Below, one piece after another: positions 15,432 to 27,742 of a stretch of 64,000 nt of DNA (positions within the stretch are counted from its first letter, which is position 1; every line of letters begins with the position of its first letter). The translations under genes and the position numbers were made by a program. The DNA is taken from assembly GCF_003431325.1 (NCBI RefSeq), contig NZ_CP010515.1, positions 310,001 through 374,000 of the forward strand, in the 5' to 3' direction. Source of the stretch: Acidilobus sp. 7A. GTDB lineage: Archaea; Thermoproteota; Thermoprotei_A; Sulfolobales; Acidilobaceae. The notes under the pieces are model-generated. The model did not search any database, had not been told where the DNA came from, and saw nothing but the letters and a program-made list of their open reading frames with translations.

Positions 15432-16514
15432 TCAGTTGTAATCCACTACAGTGCCGCACGCCGAGTCGACCTCCGCCGTCTTCACGACCTCCTCAAGGAG
15501 CCCCTCTCCCCCGCCGGCGGCGTGGGCAACCATGGCCGCGTAGCCCTGGGAGGCCTCCTTGGTTATCGAGGAGCCCGGCAGCCTGCTGCCTTCGACGACC
15601 TCAATGTCAGGCATGGCCTCCATCAAGGCCTCCCTGAGGCTCCTCAGCGAGGAGTACCTGCCGTTCAGAACTACCGTGCCTGCCTCCTTGCCGAGGGGCA
15701 CGAAGGCCCTGGCCACGTCCTTCACAGCGCCCTCAAGCCACGCCCTGAAGGCTGAGGCGCACGGCTCCTCCCCCGCCTCATACATGCGCTCGGCCTCCCT
15801 GAGGTCGTGGAGGCCGCAGACCTCGGCGAGGCCCCCCTTGTAGACGTCGAACCTGGCCCAGGAGGGCGCCCCTACAACTACCTCAAGGTCCATGGCCCCC
15901 GCCGTCAGGGGGCCGTAGGAGGCGTAGGTGCCCCCTATGCCGTCAACGACCTTCCCCCTGAGCACGCTTATGGCTGAGTTGTAGCCGAAACCGAGCTCCA
16001 GGATGACGGCGCTGACCTCGCTCGGCTGGAGGCCCTTGGACTTGGCCAGGTGGTGAACGGCTATGAGGGCTGATGCGAGCTTGTCAGCGGTCCCCATGTC
16101 GACCTTGTTGTACTTCCTGTAGGCCGGCACGGTCCTGAGAAGTATCACAGAGGGCACAAAGGCCGCCCTGAGGTTGGCCTTCGAGAGCTGCTCAACTACG
16201 AAGGCCAGAGCCTCGTAGACCTTGACGCCCAGCTCCCCTGAGGCCTTGGCTATCTGTTCAGGGGTGCTGAGGAGCAGGACCTCGTAGACAAACCTCGCGG
16301 GGTCCCTGACCTCGTCAGCCCAGCTGAAGGGCACGCCGTAGCCTGAGGGCGCAGCTATTACATCTGGCCTTGAGGCCTCGACTGCCCTCATGAGGCTCTC
16401 TGGGTCATCAGCCACCCTGGCTGCGGGTACGCTGGCCTCATAGACTACCCTATCACCGTCGACAACCGCTAAGTCAAAGGTTCCCGTGCCTGGGTCTATG
16501 CCTAGGGCCCTCAA
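15432..16514 (-). CDS. DUF1464 family protein, C-terminus altered by insertion
   Basis: 360 residues. The N-terminus ALGIDPGTGTFDLAVVDG is the phosphate-1 motif of an actin/hexokinase-like ATPase fold; ILELGFGYNSAISV and VVLNGRYSSL follow in the order expected for the archaeal DUF1464 family, whose substrate is unknown. The last codon (AAC, Asn) and the TGA stop lie inside the left end of the IS605-type element, so the natural tail has been replaced after VVDY. The likely original tail is at 13924-14010. The start is TTG 16514. Confidence 0.82.
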   Translation of the reverse strand: MRALGIDPGTGTFDLAVVDGDRVVYEASVPAARVADDPESLMRAVEASRPDVIAAPSGYGVPFSWADEVRDPARFVYEVLLLSTPEQIAKASGELGVKVYEALAFVVEQLSKANLRAAFVPSVILLRTVPAYRKYNKVDMGTADKLASALIAVHHLAKSKGLQPSEVSAVILELGFGYNSAISVLRGKVVDGIGGTYASYGPLTAGAMDLEVVVGAPSWARFDVYKGGLAEVCGLHDLREAERMYEAGEEPCASAFRAWLEGAVKDVARAFVPLGKEAGTVVLNGRYSSLRSLREALMEAMPDIEVVEGSRLPGSSITKEASQGYAAMVAHAAGGGEGLLEEVVKTAEVDSACGTVVDYN

Positions 16515-16561
16515 GGTGAGTCCCTCGCTCAGTTAACATAACCGGTCTGAGCTGAACGAGG

Positions 16562-16598
16562 AAAAAGCAAGGACAAGCATGAGCGCCGCCCACCCGAT
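16562..16598 (-). terminator. rRNA operon 3' end: processing-stem arm and T-run
   Basis: 16579-16598 is an exact 20-nt complement of 19789-19808, forming the outer processing stem around 23S rRNA. On the minus strand it is followed by CTTGC and five T (16562-16566), a plausible archaeal terminator before the DUF1464 gene. Confidence 0.6.
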
Positions 16599-16639
16599 AA
16601 GGCCGGCTGAACCCTCTGAGCCCAGCCCCACCAAAGGTC

Positions 16640-19746
<3,107 letters not shown>

Positions 19747-19788
19747 GTGCCCCTGGTGGGGCCAGGCCCAGATCTGGGCGCTGGCCCC

Positions 19789-19808
19789 ATCGGGTGGGCG
19801 GCGCTCAT
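19789..19808 (-). other. Pre-23S processing stem, 5' arm
   Basis: Perfect 20-nt inverted match to 16579-16598. The two arms would bring the 23S ends together; in archaea such stems carry the bulge-helix-bulge cut by the splicing endonuclease. It lies in the 16S-23S spacer, which contains no tRNA. Confidence 0.75.
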
Positions 19809-19921
19809 TGGGCCTCAGCTCAGAGGCCCTAGCGCCCTTCGCTCACAAGCTTAGCTTGTGAGCTGCATCGGCGTCAAGGGGTCCGTGGGCTTTCACGCGA
19901 CAGGGCGCCCAACTGCCGTCG

Positions 19922-21417
<1,496 letters not shown>

Positions 21418-21605
21418 TCAGCCGCAAGGCGCGGCTGAGGCGGTTGGGCACACCTGCCGTTACGTGGCCCACGGGCCCCTGTCAGACCTAAGCGTCCCTG
21501 GAGTACCACTTCCAGGGTTTGCTTAGGCCCCCATTTACTCAGCGTCCTAGGCCCCTGCTCGGGGCCGTAATCTCTTCTTTCTGTGCCAGGGTTAATAACG
21601 TTTAC
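21418..21605 (-). other. 16S leader with processing-stem 5' arm
   Basis: Non-coding leader of the rRNA transcript. 21467-21479 pairs with 19878-19890 (12 of 13 positions), and 21443-21449 pairs with 19907-19913, forming the pre-16S processing stem. A local hairpin GCCGC...GCGGC lies next to the 16S 5' end (21421-21435), and CCTGG...CCAGG at about 21510-21525. Positions 21606-21784 hold the promoter and the 3' flank of the VTT-protein gene, with no further gene seen. Confidence 0.65.
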
Positions 21606-21629
21606 GAGTAGCTGACACCTCGCGACAGG

Positions 21630-21637
21630 AATATATT
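21630..21637 (-). promoter_or_regulatory. rRNA operon TATA box
   Basis: AATATATT is the only strong A/T octamer upstream of 16S on this strand. Initiation about 25 nt downstream (near 21605) gives a leader of about 190 nt that contains the whole 5' processing arm. Confidence 0.6.
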
Positions 21638-21784
21638 GCAATGCCTTGCACGCCCGGTGTCCCCGCAGCCAGAGGCCGGGCCTCATGCTGGGAGCGACGA
21701 CTCCCCGTTAGCCCAGCGCCGCCGGGCGAGCAGCTGCGGGGCCACCTCTACGTTGGCGGCCAGGCCTTTTAGGGCTGACGGAGC

Positions 21785-22360
21785 CTAGGCCCTCAGAAGC
21801 CCGAGCCTCCTGGCAAGGGCCTCCCAGTCAAGGGCGAAGACCAGGAGCCCAGCCACGACGCCAGCGACGCTGACGGCAGCTATGAGAGCGAACTCTGACA
21901 GCCTGAGGGCTGACGATATGAAGCCAATGGTAACATTGAGTATGTAGACCTCCATGACAGTCTTTATCAGCTTCGCTGCGGCTGCCATGAGGCCCATCAG
22001 TTTAGCCCTCATGCCTGAGGCGCCTCCAACCATGTAGACGAAGTCGTCAAGCGGCAGCACGGGCACTATCGCTGCCACGAAGGCAAACAGGTAGGCCCAG
22101 CTGGAGTTAGCGTACCTTGAGAGGAACCTCACGTTCCTGTTCCTCCTCAGGACCCCCTTGAGGCCGATGCCGAGGTAGTACATGACCAGCTTGGCTGCTG
22201 CTGCGCCGAGGGACGCGGCTATGACTGGCGGCCAGAAGCCGAGGCCGCCGTACTTGACCTCTAGGATGACGACAGTGACGTAGGGAGGGGCGCCAAGGGG
22301 TACCAGGTTAAACACGAGGGCGACAGCAAAGCTGGTCAGGATGACTTCGAGTGCCCTCAA
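21785..22360 (-). CDS. VTT/DedA-like membrane protein
   Basis: 191 residues with about five hydrophobic segments. The arrangement GAPPYVTVVILEVKYGGLGFWPPVIAASLGAAAAKLVMYYLG, then PVLPLDDFVYMVGGASGM, matches the two re-entrant-loop halves of VTT/DedA (SNARE-associated) proteins. Some members act as lipid scramblases or flippases; the substrate here is unknown. It starts 4 nt after the EF-1beta stop on the same strand, so it is likely the last gene of that operon. Confidence 0.65.
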   Translation of the reverse strand: MRALEVILTSFAVALVFNLVPLGAPPYVTVVILEVKYGGLGFWPPVIAASLGAAAAKLVMYYLGIGLKGVLRRNRNVRFLSRYANSSWAYLFAFVAAIVPVLPLDDFVYMVGGASGMRAKLMGLMAAAAKLIKTVMEVYILNVTIGFISSALRLSEFALIAAVSVAGVVAGLLVFALDWEALARRLGLLRA

Positions 22361-22364
22361 GGCC

Positions 22365-22640
22365 TCACTCGCTCATCCTGGTCACTGCCTCCACCTGCAC
22401 GTCCTCCACGTCAGGCACAGACCTCAGGAACTCCTCGAGGGTCTCAGTGCCTCCCTCCACGTCCTCAGGCATCGCTATTATAAGTTTCAGGGCCTTGAGG
22501 CCGAAGGCTATGGGCTCCTCGCCCGAGTTGAGGACCTCGTAGCCCTGCGGCAGCGAGCCCTTTATCCTGTTAAGGAGGTCACTGAGGTTGACGTCCACCG
22601 AGGAGGGCGTAACGCTCACCAGCACGGCGACCCTTGCCAT
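22365..22640 (-). CDS. ef1b: Translation elongation factor 1-beta (aEF1B)
   Basis: 91 residues, the archaeal single-domain form: MARVAVLVSVTPSSVDVNLSDLL, YEVLNSGEEPIAFGLKALKLIIAMPEDVEGGTETLEEFL and VPDVEDVQVEAVTRM. It is the guanine-nucleotide exchange factor of EF-1alpha. The frame is open 7 codons further upstream, but ATG 22640 is chosen because GAGGTGG lies 5 nt before it. The zinc-ribbon gene ends 10 nt before this start, the usual archaeal neighbour. Confidence 0.92.
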   Translation of the reverse strand: MARVAVLVSVTPSSVDVNLSDLLNRIKGSLPQGYEVLNSGEEPIAFGLKALKLIIAMPEDVEGGTETLEEFLRSVPDVEDVQVEAVTRMSE

Positions 22641-22650
22641 TCTGTCCACC

Positions 22651-22860
22651 TCATGGCCCAACGAAGCCGCAGTTGGGGCACCTGTACGGAGTGCCCTGCT
22701 TCCTGCACTTGGCGCAGCGCCAGAGGAGGGCCTTGCCGCAGTTGGGGCAGTAGAAGGCCACGGCCTTCTCCTTGGGGTGAATTATCCTGCCGCAGCTCAC
22801 GCAGACTGGGGGCTGAACGGTGTCAAGCATGTCTATCTTTCTCACGAGCGATACCGACAT
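22651..22860 (-). CDS. Small zinc-ribbon protein linked to EF-1beta
   Basis: 69 residues with four CxxC-type pairs: CVSCGRII, FYCPNCGKALLWRCAKC and YRCPNCGFVGP, i.e. two zinc ribbons. It resembles the archaeal DUF1610-type zinc-ribbon protein commonly encoded just upstream of EF-1beta. It probably binds RNA or a translation factor, an inference from context only. TATA-like CTTAAAATACC near 22894-22904 lies upstream. A start at the internal Met of MLDTVQPP is also possible. Confidence 0.8.
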   Translation of the reverse strand: MSVSLVRKIDMLDTVQPPVCVSCGRIIHPKEKAVAFYCPNCGKALLWRCAKCRKQGTPYRCPNCGFVGP

Positions 22861-22980
22861 ATCCTTACTCCCGCCAGTCCGTGGACGCTCCCAGGTATTT
22901 TAAGCCTGCCTACGGCCTTCCCGAAGGCTTAGCGTGGCGCCTTCCGCAGCTGTTTAGAGTTTCACATAGTTTTTAGGGCT

Positions 22981-22989
22981 CAATATATC
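22981..22989 (+). promoter_or_regulatory. TATA box of the 23.0-kb RNA candidate
   Basis: CAATATATC follows GGGCT and is the clearest plus-strand TATA motif in a 350-nt gene-free stretch. The zinc-ribbon gene on the other strand has its own TATA, so this box has no other obvious client. Initiation is expected near 23010. Confidence 0.5.
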
Positions 22990-23009
22990 ATCATGTCTAT
23001 CGGCGAGGT

Positions 23010-23215
23010 CCCCTTGAGGGGTGAAGAGCCGCCAGCCCCCAGGGCTACTCAGGGCGTGGGGCCCCAGGTAACCCTGAGCGCCCCAGGCCCTATGAGGGCC
23101 CCGAGCGGGGCGCGGGGAACAGGGGGTGAGGCGATTACTGTAAAACGATGAACCCGTGTAGGAGCTGAACCCCTGGCGCTACCTGCCAGCGCCTGCTCCG
23201 TCGGCTATGAAGGAA
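23010..23215 (+). ncRNA. Structured non-coding RNA candidate, unassigned
   Basis: The gene-free region 22871-23219 has no credible ORF on either strand, but from 23010 it folds into consecutive G+C-rich helices. These are CCCCTTGAGGGG (23023-23034); CTCAGGG...CCCTGAG (23049-23079); GCGCCCC...GGGGCGC (23079-23113) enclosing AGGCCCT...GGGCCC; and GGAGC...GCTCC (23160-23202) enclosing GGCGCT...AGCGCC. A single-stranded patch GATTACTGTAAAACGATGAA lies between. It lacks the RNase P GGAAAGTC core, the SRP GGAAGGGAGCA loop and 5S landmarks. It may be a new RNA, or an untranscribed G+C-rich spacer. Confidence 0.45.
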
Positions 23216-23219
23216 GCCC

Positions 23220-25169
23220 TTAGCCCTCGCCCCCTGATGGCCACCTAGGCCTCATGAGCCCCTGGGCTAGGCCTCTCCTAGCGCGCGATACAGAGGCCCT
23301 GCCGGGCAGCCTGAGGGCCACCTCCGAGGGGTCAACCGCGCCGACTATCTCAACGTCCTTGGCAACCCTTGAAAGCTCCTCAACTATTTCCTTGGCAACG
23401 TCCTCAACCTTCCCATTGCCTGGCGTCACCCTGAGGTATGCCACCGCCTGGGGGGCCACAACGCTCTCAGGCCCAACTATAACCACCGGGAGCCCCTCCT
23501 CATCTAGGGCCACCCCAAGATATACCTCGACCTTGAGGGGCCTCAGGTAGTTCTTCTTGCCGTAGACCATGAAGGAGCCCTTCGTCAGGTACTCGCCCGA
23601 GGGCGGGCTCTTCGACACCTGGGAGCCGTAGGCCCAGTAGACGCTGACGCTAGCCATGCCCTCCTTCCAGGCCCTGCTGTAGGCTGCCGTGAGCGTCGCG
23701 GCCTCCTCAACGTCCTGCTCAGTGAACTTGCCCCCGGGGCCAGTCATGAGCACCACTGCAGGGGCCCCGTGAACGTCGGCATGGAGGAAAACATCATTGG
23801 GTCCCAGCATTCTCCTAACAAGGCTCTCGTTTTGGTCTGCGTCCCTCCCCCCAACCGCAAGTAGGCCTGATGACGTTACAAGCCAGTGGTACCTCTCGTA
23901 CCAGGCCCTCCGCCTGCCCCTAGCCTTAGCCCTCAGCTCCTGGAGGGCGAGCTGGCGCTCCAACTCCTTCAGCCTGGCCTCTATGTCAACCTCCGACCTC
24001 TGGGCCCTCTCGGCCTTGGCCCTCAGCTCGCCCGCCTCGCGGTAGAGCCTCTTTATGGCGTCGTCCACGCTCTCGTAGAGGTAGACCTTGACGTCAATGC
24101 CCGAGAGCTCAAATACCGCGTACCCCTGCCTCCTGTTGACCTCCTTGGCGCCGCAGCCCTCCCCTCCCTCCCTTATGCACCTGAGGGCGCCCGCGACGTC
24201 ATGATATGTCGAAGCTATGGCATTTGCCTGCGCCTCGAGGAGCTCGGCCTGCTTAAGGTAGTCCTCCGCCTCCCTCCTGGCCCTCTCAAGGCTGCTCATC
24301 AGCTTGGCCCTCTCGGCCTCAAGGGGGCTTGGCCTCCTCGGCGCTGAAAGACTGAAGTACAGGTCCAGCGCCTCGTCGAAGCTGTTGAAGGCCTGCTCCC
24401 TCATGCCCGTAGCTGATGTCACCCTGAACGGCGTCGCCTGTGCAGGGGCCCCGTCAGGGCCTATGTAAACGTAGCCCCTCCCCTGAAGCGACTCGTCAAG
24501 TATCGTCCTTAGAGCGCCCGTAAGTCCCGCCAGGTCCTGGGACCCCAGCGACTGGGGGCTCACGTCAGCCCTGAGCCCGGCCCTGAAGACGGCCTCCTCC
24601 GCGGCCTCGCCTGGGACCCCCAGGGAGAGCACGAGGGACCTTACCAGGTCCTTAGCGCCTGAAGCCCTTATTCTCATCCCAAGCTCCTCAGGGTTAAGCG
24701 TGAAGGGGTTCTCGGACCTCAGGGGCGGGTATGAGTACTGGAGGCCCCTCTTGACGCTCCTGTCCTTGGCCTCAAAGTATGAGGAGGCCGAGATCACCTT
24801 GCCGTCCGGCGAGACAAGAGCTACGATGCCCCTTGGCAGGAGCTCCGCGATAACCCTGTGACCGTCCTCGAAAGCTAGCTCCACGAGCCTATCAAAGCCT
24901 ACCTGCTTAACCTCAGCTATCCTCAGGTCCCTTATCGACTCCCTCATGGCTTTGGCCAGGGGGCCCAGCTCCCTGCCTGGCTGATACCTTGAGCTCAGGT
25001 GAACCCTCACGGCGGGCTGCATGACGAGGAAGTCGCCGTGGGGCACCCTAACCCTTAGGGCCAGCGCGTCGTCCTGATACACGTTATCGACCCTCTGCCC
25101 CCTGAGCTGGCCGGCGTTCGCCGTGACCCAGGCCATCACGTCAAGGGAGCTCATTGACTTCCTGGCCAA
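23220..25169 (-). CDS. NFACT family protein (Rqc2/RqcH-like)
   Basis: 649 residues. The NFACT-N domain starts at MSSLDVMAWVTANAGQLRGQRVDNVYQ. It is followed by an HhH-like middle part, a coiled coil (residues 275-400) and the NFACT-R domain with ERYHWLVTSSGLLAVGGRDADQNE, then ADVHGAPAVVLM and TAAYSRAWKEG. This is the full domain order of eukaryotic Rqc2 and bacterial RqcH, which bind split large subunits and peptidyl-tRNA in ribosome-associated quality control. The archaeal role is inferred. It starts directly after a 144-residue ORF on the same strand with no gap. Confidence 0.92.
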   Translation of the reverse strand: MARKSMSSLDVMAWVTANAGQLRGQRVDNVYQDDALALRVRVPHGDFLVMQPAVRVHLSSRYQPGRELGPLAKAMRESIRDLRIAEVKQVGFDRLVELAFEDGHRVIAELLPRGIVALVSPDGKVISASSYFEAKDRSVKRGLQYSYPPLRSENPFTLNPEELGMRIRASGAKDLVRSLVLSLGVPGEAAEEAVFRAGLRADVSPQSLGSQDLAGLTGALRTILDESLQGRGYVYIGPDGAPAQATPFRVTSATGMREQAFNSFDEALDLYFSLSAPRRPSPLEAERAKLMSSLERARREAEDYLKQAELLEAQANAIASTYHDVAGALRCIREGGEGCGAKEVNRRQGYAVFELSGIDVKVYLYESVDDAIKRLYREAGELRAKAERAQRSEVDIEARLKELERQLALQELRAKARGRRRAWYERYHWLVTSSGLLAVGGRDADQNESLVRRMLGPNDVFLHADVHGAPAVVLMTGPGGKFTEQDVEEAATLTAAYSRAWKEGMASVSVYWAYGSQVSKSPPSGEYLTKGSFMVYGKKNYLRPLKVEVYLGVALDEEGLPVVIVGPESVVAPQAVAYLRVTPGNGKVEDVAKEIVEELSRVAKDVEIVGAVDPSEVALRLPGRASVSRARRGLAQGLMRPRWPSGGEG

Positions 25170-25604
25170 CTAGGCCACCCTCTCTGACCTGAGGCCCTTG
25201 AAGAGCCAGCTAAAGTCATCGTAGAGGGAGCAGTCTATTATAATGTCTTCGCCCTCCCTTATCACCGAGAGCCCCTCAAGCGGGTTACTGGGCGGCTCCG
25301 GCAGCCCCCTGGGCCTCTCGTGACCTGCATATATCAACCTCCTCTCCCCCTTCCTCCACCAGTACCTGCCGTAGTACTCATAGACCCTGACGACGCCGTT
25401 TAGCCTCTTGTAGACCTTGTGGACGGGCTTAAGGTAGTAGCCCTTTCTTGAGGCCACCTCATTATACCTGTATATAGCCTCCTTTACGTAGCTCAGGACG
25501 GTAAGTATAGCGCTGTAGCCGCCGTAGACCCTGACCCTGCACTGGGGCTCACTCGGCTTTTCCCGCTCATCCCTTTCAGGTCGCCTCGTCGCAGGTTCCA
25601 TCAC
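25170..25604 (-). CDS. Hypothetical protein
   Basis: 144 residues, not recognised. The N-terminal 22 residues are charged and probably disordered. The core is unusually rich in Tyr/Arg/Trp (AIYRYNEVASRKGYYLKPVHKVYKR, YEYYGRYWWRKGERRLIYAG), suggesting a basic nucleic-acid-binding surface. It ends directly at the NFACT start codon, so the two are cotranscribed; a role in ribosome quality control is possible by context only. Confidence 0.65.
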   Translation of the reverse strand: MMEPATRRPERDEREKPSEPQCRVRVYGGYSAILTVLSYVKEAIYRYNEVASRKGYYLKPVHKVYKRLNGVVRVYEYYGRYWWRKGERRLIYAGHERPRGLPEPPSNPLEGLSVIREGEDIIIDCSLYDDFSWLFKGLRSERVA

Positions 25605-25637
25605 AGCCCCTTTACTGCGTCCCCGGCCAGGGCTAAA

Positions 25638-26354
25638 TTAGCTGAAGAAGGCCTCCAGGCCAGCCTTGACCTCCCTGACCCAGACAGGGGCCCTGTTAAG
25701 CGGAAAGGCCACGTTGTACACAGGAACTCCAGCGACTACGGTGAACCTTGAGCCCTTGTGGGCGTGGCCGTGCACGGCGATGGTTGGCCTCTCCTCAGCT
25801 ATGACCCTCTCAAGCCTTGAGCTGTAGAGGTTCGCATAGAACCTTGGATCCTCACCCTTAAGGTTGCCCCTTGCAAGGGCATAGTGGGAGAGGAGCACGG
25901 TGACGTCAGCCGACTTCTTGGCCTCCCTTATGAGGCCCCTGACAACCTCCACTCTCCTCCTGTAGACCTCCTCTATTCCCTTAATGTGAGCCTCCTGCCA
26001 CTTGGTCGGCCTGTCAAGGGCCCCAGGGGTGCCCACAACCGCCACTTTAACGCTGCCGCAGGTGTAGACTCTCAGCTCGTCAACGAGCCAGTCCACCTGC
26101 TGGTACCTTCTCCTCAGCTCGTCCCACCTGTCCTGGAACTCGTCGTTGCCAAACGTAGCAACTATCTTAACGTTAAACCTCTCCTCTATGGCTCTGAACA
26201 CGGACTCAGCCATGGCGACGTTGCCCCTGTCGACTATGTCGCCCGCCAGGAGGAAGAGGCATGGGCTCTTCCCCAGGCCCGCGAGCGACTCCGTGAATTC
26301 CTTGAGGTACTCTGGCGAGTGAATGTCGGACGAGGCCAGCAGTCTCAGCTCCAA
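25638..26354 (-). CDS. Calcineurin-like metallophosphoesterase
   Basis: 238 residues. The five metal-binding blocks are visible in order: SSDIH (DxH), LAGDIVDRG (GDxxDxG), FGNDE (GNHD/E with Asp in place of His), LLSHYA and VHGHAHKG (GHxH). The GND variant is common in archaeal DNA/RNA phosphoesterases of this class. The substrate is unknown. It is a single-domain cytosolic protein, placed upstream of the NFACT pair with a 33-nt gap. Confidence 0.9.
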   Translation of the reverse strand: MELRLLASSDIHSPEYLKEFTESLAGLGKSPCLFLLAGDIVDRGNVAMAESVFRAIEERFNVKIVATFGNDEFQDRWDELRRRYQQVDWLVDELRVYTCGSVKVAVVGTPGALDRPTKWQEAHIKGIEEVYRRRVEVVRGLIREAKKSADVTVLLSHYALARGNLKGEDPRFYANLYSSRLERVIAEERPTIAVHGHAHKGSRFTVVAGVPVYNVAFPLNRAPVWVREVKAGLEAFFS

Positions 26355-26461
26355 GGGCCCTCCCAGCTGAATGCTAGCTCAGGGAATTTTATTGTGTGGT
26401 TATAACTGCGTGTACTGGCATCTAATGGAGGGCCTGTGATGGGCGATGGGCAGCCCGAGCG

Positions 26462-27742
26462 GTGAGGTCAAACGACTTCCTGAGGCCCGCATTGGTTAAT
26501 AACGCGCTCAAGGCCCCCCTTCTAAGGTTGAGCGCCTTGGAGCGCGTCGCTGACCCCGTGGAGCAGGCAACGGCTGTGCTCTCGAAGTACCCGCTGTGCG
26601 ATAGGTGCCTTGGAAGGCTCTTCGCGGGCCTGGGGCGAGGCCTTAGCAACGCCGAGAGGGGCAGGGCGCTGAAGCTCTCAATTCTTATGAGGATCCATGC
26701 GGCCGCCCTCGCGGGCCAGGCGCCAGGCTACGCCAAGGAGGTGCTGACCAACATGGGCCAGACGGCTGAGGGGCTATATGAGCAACTCTTCGGCTCTAGG
26801 CCTGAGAGGAGGGCCTGCTACATCTGCAACGACAAGCTTGATGAGTTCCTTGAGAGCACGCCAGAGAAGGTAGCGAGGGCCGTGAGGGAGTGGGGAGGGA
26901 CTACATTTCTGGTCGGGGCCTCTGTTGACCCGGAAGTGGTGCAGCGCGAGGAGAAGCTGAAGGCCGAGTTCAAGCTGGCCCTTGGGGAGTCCATAAAGTC
27001 GGAGATCAAGAGAGAGGTGGGCAAGAGGGCCCAGGCCCTCGGGCTTAGGGTTGACTTCGCTAGGCCTGACGTCGTTGTGCTGGTGCGCTTCCCCAGCGGC
27101 GATGCTGAGCCTCAGCCCAGGAGGCTCATGATAAGTGGAGTATACAGGAAGCTGAGGAGGGACTTGAGCCTAAGCCCGCGCGAACCCTCGCTTAACCCCC
27201 TGACTTCAAGGCTCCTGGAGATGACACAGTCGTCCAGGGTTGGCATCAAAGGCCTTGTGAGGGATGAGAGGGGTGTCAGGGCGCTCGGCCTTGGTATACC
27301 CGTGACATTCCTACTCGGCGGCTCCCGGGTCAGGTCAGCGCCCCCTGAGGGCACCGTGATAGAATCAGAGGGCGCCTCACTTGAAGTCAAGGGTGACGCC
27401 GCCGCTGTGGCTGATGAGGATCTATCTAGAAGGGTCAGGGTTTACAGGTGCGTCATCTATGCCGAGGGCGCCTCGCCCGCTGAGGTCAAGCTAGCGGCTG
27501 AGTCCTTGAAGGGCAGGGAGGCCAGACAAAAGGTTATGGGAAGAACTGTGAGCGGCGTCGTGAGGGAGGCCGCCTGCAACATAGTTGGGGACCTGGTGGA
27601 GTGCCTCATATCCCTTGACGAGAAGCTCTATGTTATGGAGCTCGTGAGCGGAAGGGGCTCTGAGCCCAGCCTGAGCGGCCTGCTGGGCAAGGAGGCCACG
27701 TGCGTCGAGGCTGACCTCCTTGGGGTCATAAGCCTCAGGTGA
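26462..27742 (+). CDS. pus10: tRNA pseudouridine synthase Pus10 homologue
   Basis: 426 residues. The N-terminal zinc/THUMP-like part has CDRCLGRLFA and CYICNDKL. The C-terminal catalytic domain has LMISGVYRKLRRD, then VRDERGVRALGLG, and ends with VMELVSGRGSEPSLSGLLGK. Pus10 makes pseudouridine 54/55 in archaeal tRNA. The usual catalytic motif G-R-E-D-x-D-x-R-x-L-G is here V-R-D-E-R-G-V-R-A-L-G, so the catalytic Asp position holds Glu; activity is uncertain. The start is GTG 26462. The stop overlaps the GTG start of the permease gene. Confidence 0.85.
   Translation: MRSNDFLRPALVNNALKAPLLRLSALERVADPVEQATAVLSKYPLCDRCLGRLFAGLGRGLSNAERGRALKLSILMRIHAAALAGQAPGYAKEVLTNMGQTAEGLYEQLFGSRPERRACYICNDKLDEFLESTPEKVARAVREWGGTTFLVGASVDPEVVQREEKLKAEFKLALGESIKSEIKREVGKRAQALGLRVDFARPDVVVLVRFPSGDAEPQPRRLMISGVYRKLRRDLSLSPREPSLNPLTSRLLEMTQSSRVGIKGLVRDERGVRALGLGIPVTFLLGGSRVRSAPPEGTVIESEGASLEVKGDAAAVADEDLSRRVRVYRCVIYAEGASPAEVKLAAESLKGREARQKVMGRTVSGVVREAACNIVGDLVECLISLDEKLYVMELVSGRGSEPSLSGLLGKEATCVEADLLGVISLR

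Larger units (their letters stand above)
14011..15437 (-). mobile_element. IS200/IS605-type element with Zn-ribbon ORF and tnpB
   Basis: On the minus strand the order is target-like TTAC (15438-15441), left end with an imperfect palindrome (15405-15437), a 40-codon zinc-ribbon ORF, tnpB, and a right end with palindrome CGCCCTTTAGGGCG and GGGGAGGAGGTC. No tnpA transposase is present, so mobility would have depended on a TnpA elsewhere. There is no target duplication, as expected for this superfamily. The exact right boundary is 14011-14013. Confidence 0.8.

Noticed and set aside
22981-23215. RNase P RNA, SRP RNA or 5S rRNA as identity of the structured region
   Set aside because: None of the near-invariant motifs (GGAAAGTC of RNase P, GGAAGGGAGCA of SRP helix 8, 5S loop sequences) is present on either strand.
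22990-23215. H/ACA guide on the minus strand (GGAGC...GCTCC followed by ACA)
   Set aside because: The internal loop is 1 nt on one side and 9 nt on the other, which cannot form a two-sided pseudouridylation pocket.
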